Assembly (NCBI GenBank): GCA_945788155.1
Contig: CALZKX010000386.1
Coordinates: 1-9,377, forward strand
From: an uncultured Flavobacteriaceae bacterium
GTDB taxonomy: Bacteria > Bacteroidota > Bacteroidia > Flavobacteriales > Flavobacteriaceae
Direction of reading: 5' to 3'
DNA length: 9,377 bases
Position numbers and translations under genes: made by a program. A model generated the notes under the pieces. It ran no database searches. It was not told the DNA's origin and worked only from the letters and a program-made list of their open reading frames with translations. The number at the start of each line of letters is the position of its first letter. The first letter of the stretch is position 1. Shown in pieces: positions 6,475-9,377 of this stretch.

Positions 6475-6480
6475 CTATTT

Positions 6481-6501
6481 GACTTTTTCAAAAAAATAGT
6501 C
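6481..6501 (+). terminator. Weak stem-loop after dinB, possible terminator
   Basis: GACT pairs with AGTC, then after one T-T mismatch TTT pairs with AAA around a five-base loop, starting 6 bases past the dinB stop. The stem is short and AT-rich and no U-tract follows, so termination here is only a possibility. Confidence 0.25.
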
Positions 6502-6511
6502 GAACTTCGTT

Positions 6512-6548
6512 TAACAACTGATATAAAACATTGAAACGTTGCATATCA
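6512..6548. repeat. Compact palindromic element upstream of the esterase, related to the ends of the 7726-7906 element
   Basis: Bases 6512-6531 match 17 of 20 positions of the left end of the downstream element (7726-7745): TAACAAC, three differing bases, then TATAAAACAT. Bases 6536-6545 match 9 of 10 positions of its right end (7894-7903, ACGTTTCATA). The two parts are separated by only four bases, as if the interior had been removed. The unit is itself an inverted repeat, with TGATAT (6519-6524) pairing perfectly with ATATCA (6543-6548). It lies in the gap between dinB and the esterase, about 40 bases before the esterase ATG. Confidence 0.5.
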
Positions 6549-6586
6549 TCGCATTAGCCTTCATTGCTGAACCAAATTATTTAAAT

Positions 6587-7711
6587 ATGAAATATTCAAT
6601 ATTATTTTTAGTTTCTTTTTTTAGTTTATCAATGTCATATGCCCAAAACGATGATATAAGTCCAAAATTATCAAGTCCAATATTAGAAACAATTCATTCG
6701 GATATTGTAAATTTTGACTATAATATATTTGTCACTTTACCTACAAACTATACACCAAAAGAAAAGACCTATCAAGTGCTATATTATTTGGATGCTTGGA
6801 CTAAAACGGATGTTTTAAACGCAGCTGCACTTCATCAAACGGATCAAAAACAAATTAACCCAGTAATTTTAGTAGGTATTTCTTATAACACAAATTTTGA
6901 AGGAAGGAGTCCAATTAGAACGCGAGATTATGTGCCTGGGCTCAAATCAAATGACACTTTACATCGTGCAGATAATTTTCTACAATTTATTAAAACTGAA
7001 TTAATTCCATATATCGATGGTAAGTATGCAACAAAAGTAAATGACAGAGGTCTTCTTGGATTTTCATATGGAGGATTATTTTGCGCTTGGGTATTAAAAC
7101 AAGAACCTGAACTGTTTCAAAAAATGGGTATCATTTCTCCTTCACTTTGGTATGAAGAAAAAGCATTATTTAAAGATGAAGAGTTATTGAATAATATTAA
7201 AAAGGCTAAAAATTTAAACCTCCTTATTGCGTGTGGATCATTAGAAAGTGATAATATGAGATCCAACTCGAAACAACTATTTGATCTTTTAAATGCCAAT
7301 CAGAATATCAAAGTATCAAATATCGTATTTGAGGATGAAAACCATTCTACTGTTTCAATTGTGGCCTACAATAGAGCCTTAACTTACTTTTATAGAAATC
7401 AATATGCGGTTTATATTGATAAAGCTTTTGAACTGTTCGCGGAGAAGAATTATGAAAAGTCAATAGAAAATATTCTGAATGCCTTTCAATATGACCCAGA
7501 ACAGATTACTCTTAGAAACAGATATGGTTTAGCAACATTATATGCTTTATTAGAAAATAAAGATGGTGCTTTCAAACAGCTTGACATTATTTCCGAATTA
7601 AAAAATTACGACTTTTATGAACATATAGTTAATGATAAATCTTTTGAATCATTACGCTCTGATAAAAGATGGGTTGAACTTATTGATTTTTATAAAAAAC
7701 TAAAGGAATAA
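6587..7711 (+). CDS. Exported alpha/beta-hydrolase (Fes/IroE/esterase D-like) with C-terminal TPR-like region
   Basis: This 374-residue protein has a signal peptide (MKYSILFLVSFFSLSMSYAQ, likely cleavage near residues 18-20), so it is probably periplasmic. Residues about 30-270 form an alpha/beta-hydrolase of the enterochelin-esterase/IroE type: strand FDYNIFVTLPTNY, VLYYLDAW at 64-71, PVILVGISY at 92-100, and the nucleophile elbow GFSYGG with Ser160. His253 (DENHSTV) is the likely catalytic base; relatives can work as a Ser-His dyad. Residues about 275-345 look like one or two TPR helices (YEKSIENILNAFQYDPEQ, GLATLYALLENKDGAFKQL), and the end NDKSFESLRSDKRWVELI is typical of TPR proteins. 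Substrate is unknown; siderophore-ester hydrolysis is known in the family but no iron-uptake gene is nearby. The ATG at 6587 is preferred over an in-frame TTG at 6539 because it begins the signal peptide. The gene sits between two related palindromic elements. Confidence 0.9.
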   Translation: MKYSILFLVSFFSLSMSYAQNDDISPKLSSPILETIHSDIVNFDYNIFVTLPTNYTPKEKTYQVLYYLDAWTKTDVLNAAALHQTDQKQINPVILVGISYNTNFEGRSPIRTRDYVPGLKSNDTLHRADNFLQFIKTELIPYIDGKYATKVNDRGLLGFSYGGLFCAWVLKQEPELFQKMGIISPSLWYEEKALFKDEELLNNIKKAKNLNLLIACGSLESDNMRSNSKQLFDLLNANQNIKVSNIVFEDENHSTVSIVAYNRALTYFYRNQYAVYIDKAFELFAEKNYEKSIENILNAFQYDPEQITLRNRYGLATLYALLENKDGAFKQLDIISELKNYDFYEHIVNDKSFESLRSDKRWVELIDFYKKLKE

Positions 7712-7725
7712 AAACAACGTAAGGC

Positions 7726-7906
7726 TAACAACGTGTATAAAACATAGCTAATAAGTGCTAAACCGAAAGGTTATCGCGTATTTGCAAATACCGCCAAATT
7801 TTTAAATTTGGCTTTTAAGAATGATAAGTTAAAAACAAAATTTAAAAATTCGGCTCTGTGTTTATCCGAAAATTTAGTGTTTTTTTACACGCTACGTTTC
7901 ATACAC
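7726..7906. repeat. Structured intergenic element of about 180 bp with imperfect terminal inverted repeats (MITE- or cassette-site-like)
   Basis: The ends are inverted: 7733-7748 pairs with 7891-7906 at 14 of 16 positions (GTGTATAAAACATAGC against GCTACGTTTCATACAC). Inside are AACC-GAAA-GGTT (7761-7772), a 9-bp perfect palindrome GCCAAATTT/AAATTTGGC (7793-7801 with 7804-7812), an inverted near-copy of that palindrome at 7838-7854 (16 of 17 positions against 7793-7809), and GTGT-T6-ACAC (7877-7890). There is no coding potential. It fills the gap between the convergent esterase and pyruvate kinase genes, beginning 15 bases after one stop and ending 18 bases short of the other, and could also end both transcripts. 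The octamer AACAACGT occurs twice at its left edge (7713-7720 and 7727-7734). I recall very similar sequence between genes in other Flavobacteriaceae. Confidence 0.75.
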
Positions 7907-7924
7907 AAGACCGTAAACGAAACC

Positions 7925-9370
7925 CTAAAAACTACAACTCGTAATTTCAGTAACTCTTAGTGTATTTACCATGCCTTTATCCTTTATTGGCATTGCTGCT
8001 AAGCTTATAAGCATATCGCCTTCTTCTAAATACCCTTTTTTACAAGCAATGTTATTTACGTCTTCAATCGTTTCGTCTGTACTTACAAATTTATCATAAT
8101 AAAAGGCGTTAACTCCCCAAAGCAAACTAAGCTGCGTTAGTATATTTTTATTAGAAGTAAATACTAAAATATGTGCATCTGGTCGCCATGCCGAAATTTG
8201 AAACGCTGTATAACCACTATTGGTTAAGGTAGAAATTGCCTTAGCATTTATTTCGTTTGCCATATTGGCTGCATGAAAACAAATAGATTTGGTAATGTAA
8301 CGGTTGGTTCTAATATGTGGTGGGTCTTGTGGTACGGTTATTAAGTGTGAGTCTTCAACGCTTTTAATAATGTCTGCCATTTGCTTAATAACTTGTATTG
8401 GGTAATTCCCAACCGAGGTTTCGCCAGATAACATTACAGCATCTGCGCCATCCATAACCGAGTTTGCCACATCATTGACCTCAGCACGTGTAGGTGTTAA
8501 ACTGTTGATCATGGTTTCCATCATCTGTGTGGCAATAATTACAGGAATTCGAGCTTTTTTTGCTCGTAGCACTAGTTGCTTTTGTATTAAAGGCACTTCT
8601 TGAGCAGGAATTTCAACGCCTAAATCGCCTCGCGCCACCATTAAACCATCACAATACGCCACAATTTTATCAATGTTTTCGACAGCTTCTGGTTTTTCAA
8701 TTTTAGCTATAATTGGAATTTTGTGTTCACCATGCTCCTTAATTAGTTCCTCTAGTTGCATTAAATCTTCTGCATGTCTAACAAACGATAAAGCAATCCA
8801 ATCTACCTTTAATTTAATAGCAAAAAGGGCATCTTCAATGTCTTTTTCGGTTAATGCTGGCTGCGAAATATTGGTGTTGGGGAGGTTTACTCCTTTTTTA
8901 GATTTTAATGGTCCTCCTTGAATAACCTTGGCTATTACTTCGCTTTTCTTATCGGTAGATACTACTTCAAAAATTAGTTTCCCATCGTCTAATAGAATGC
9001 GTTCTCCGGGTTTAGCATCCTGTGGAAACCTTTCGTAAGTCATATATACACGATCTTTGGTTCCTTCAAACCTTTTTCCAGTTGCAAAAACTATGGTGTC
9101 ACCTTCATTTACTATTACTTCGGACTGCATTTTACCAACACGTAGTTTAGGTCCTTGTAAATCTCCTAAAATAGCAGCGTTATAACCAAACTCGTCATTA
9201 AGCTCTCTAATAATTTCAACCCTCCTCTTTACATCATCATAATTTGCATGCGAAAAATTTATACGAAACACATTAGCACCTTCATCAAGCATTGCCTTAA
9301 GTGTTTCTTTTTTATTTGTTGCAGGTCCTAAGGTTGCAACTATTTTGGTCTTCTTTCTTTTATTGGTCAT
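7925..9370 (-). CDS. pyk: Pyruvate kinase
   Basis: This 481-residue cytosolic enzyme catalyses the last step of glycolysis, transferring phosphate from phosphoenolpyruvate to ADP. Visible motifs are TKIVATLGPA at 8-17, substrate Arg36 and Asn38/Ser40 in FRINFSH, and GDLQGPKLRVG (69-79). A B domain runs from about 80 to 165. The catalytic Lys223 lies in IIAKIEKPEAV, with metal ligands Glu225 and Asp249 (VARGDLG). The ATQMMETMI and TPTRAEVNDVANSVMDGADAVMLSGETSVGNYP blocks complete the barrel, and the C domain follows from about 357. Lys75 occupies the position of Glu117 of the K+-dependent muscle enzyme, as in E. coli PykA, which predicts independence from potassium. The ATG at 9370 gives the usual short N-terminus; its promoter lies outside the window. 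The length is slightly above the usual 470-480, ending in an atypical TSCSF tail. It is convergent with the esterase gene. Confidence 0.98.
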   Translation of the reverse strand: MTNKRKKTKIVATLGPATNKKETLKAMLDEGANVFRINFSHANYDDVKRRVEIIRELNDEFGYNAAILGDLQGPKLRVGKMQSEVIVNEGDTIVFATGKRFEGTKDRVYMTYERFPQDAKPGERILLDDGKLIFEVVSTDKKSEVIAKVIQGGPLKSKKGVNLPNTNISQPALTEKDIEDALFAIKLKVDWIALSFVRHAEDLMQLEELIKEHGEHKIPIIAKIEKPEAVENIDKIVAYCDGLMVARGDLGVEIPAQEVPLIQKQLVLRAKKARIPVIIATQMMETMINSLTPTRAEVNDVANSVMDGADAVMLSGETSVGNYPIQVIKQMADIIKSVEDSHLITVPQDPPHIRTNRYITKSICFHAANMANEINAKAISTLTNSGYTAFQISAWRPDAHILVFTSNKNILTQLSLLWGVNAFYYDKFVSTDETIEDVNNIACKKGYLEEGDMLISLAAMPIKDKGMVNTLRVTEITSCSF

Positions 9371-9377
9371 TAATTAA

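Noticed and set aside
6509..6557. Annotating a true integron attC site upstream of the esterase
   Set aside because: GTTTAAC fits the R'' consensus, but the opposite side (ATTAGCC, 6551-6557) has two mismatches to GTTRRRY, and there is no integrase. It is kept only as a hypothesis in the findings.
6539..6586. Sixteen-residue upstream extension of the esterase from a TTG
   Set aside because: It would place residues ahead of a well-formed signal peptide and overlaps the compact palindromic element.
8673..8921. Open frame of 82 codons antisense to pyruvate kinase
   Set aside because: It is fully contained in the catalytic domain of pyk and looks like a mirror of its codons.
1..9377. tRNA, rRNA, riboswitch or CRISPR array
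   Set aside because: I found no cloverleaf-like segment, rRNA-like sequence, recognisable riboswitch core or regularly spaced direct repeats on either strand.

Overview
The window looks like chromosomal DNA of a marine-type Flavobacteriaceae member (Bacteroidota). The evidence is AT-rich DNA with AT-ending codons, a match to the Bacteroidetes -7 promoter motif TAnnTTTG, few strong Shine-Dalgarno sites, and short hairpin repeats with the TTCCTG/CAGGAA core that I recall from flavobacterial intergenic regions. Protein sequences such as pyruvate kinase, DinB and the antiquitin-type dehydrogenase also read as flavobacterial. No genus can be named from this sequence.

Layout from left to right. 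Positions 1-432 hold the 3' part of a YdfG-type short-chain dehydrogenase. It is followed by an AlbA_2 (Schlafen-type) protein on the same strand (466-1599). A nested inverted-repeat region (1605-1740) separates that gene from a convergent antiquitin-like aldehyde dehydrogenase on the minus strand (1758-3311), which has a recognisable promoter at 3345-3352. A divergent pair follows: an exported SH3-domain protein (3522-4421) overlapping a small antibiotic-biosynthesis-monooxygenase-fold protein (4408-4713). A minus-strand CYTH phosphohydrolase (4794-5267) is divergent from dinB (5377-6474). The gap between these two holds a chain of hairpins and a palindrome just ahead of dinB. An exported alpha/beta-hydrolase with a TPR-like tail (6587-7711) comes next, bracketed by two related palindromic elements: a compact one upstream (6512-6548) and a full-length one downstream (7726-7906). 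Pyruvate kinase on the minus strand (7925-9370) ends the window. No gene-free stretch exceeds about 215 bases.

The genes are mostly unrelated housekeeping functions in short transcription units: lysine or aldehyde oxidation, lesion-bypass synthesis, glycolysis and polyphosphate-type chemistry. I found no defence island, integrase, transposase, CRISPR array or RNA gene. The interesting content is intergenic. Several palindromic repeat families occupy most of the gaps. The clearest pattern is the esterase gene lying between a compact and a full copy of the same terminal-inverted-repeat element, which suggests a mobile or cassette-like unit. This is read by eye and needs a genome-wide repeat search.
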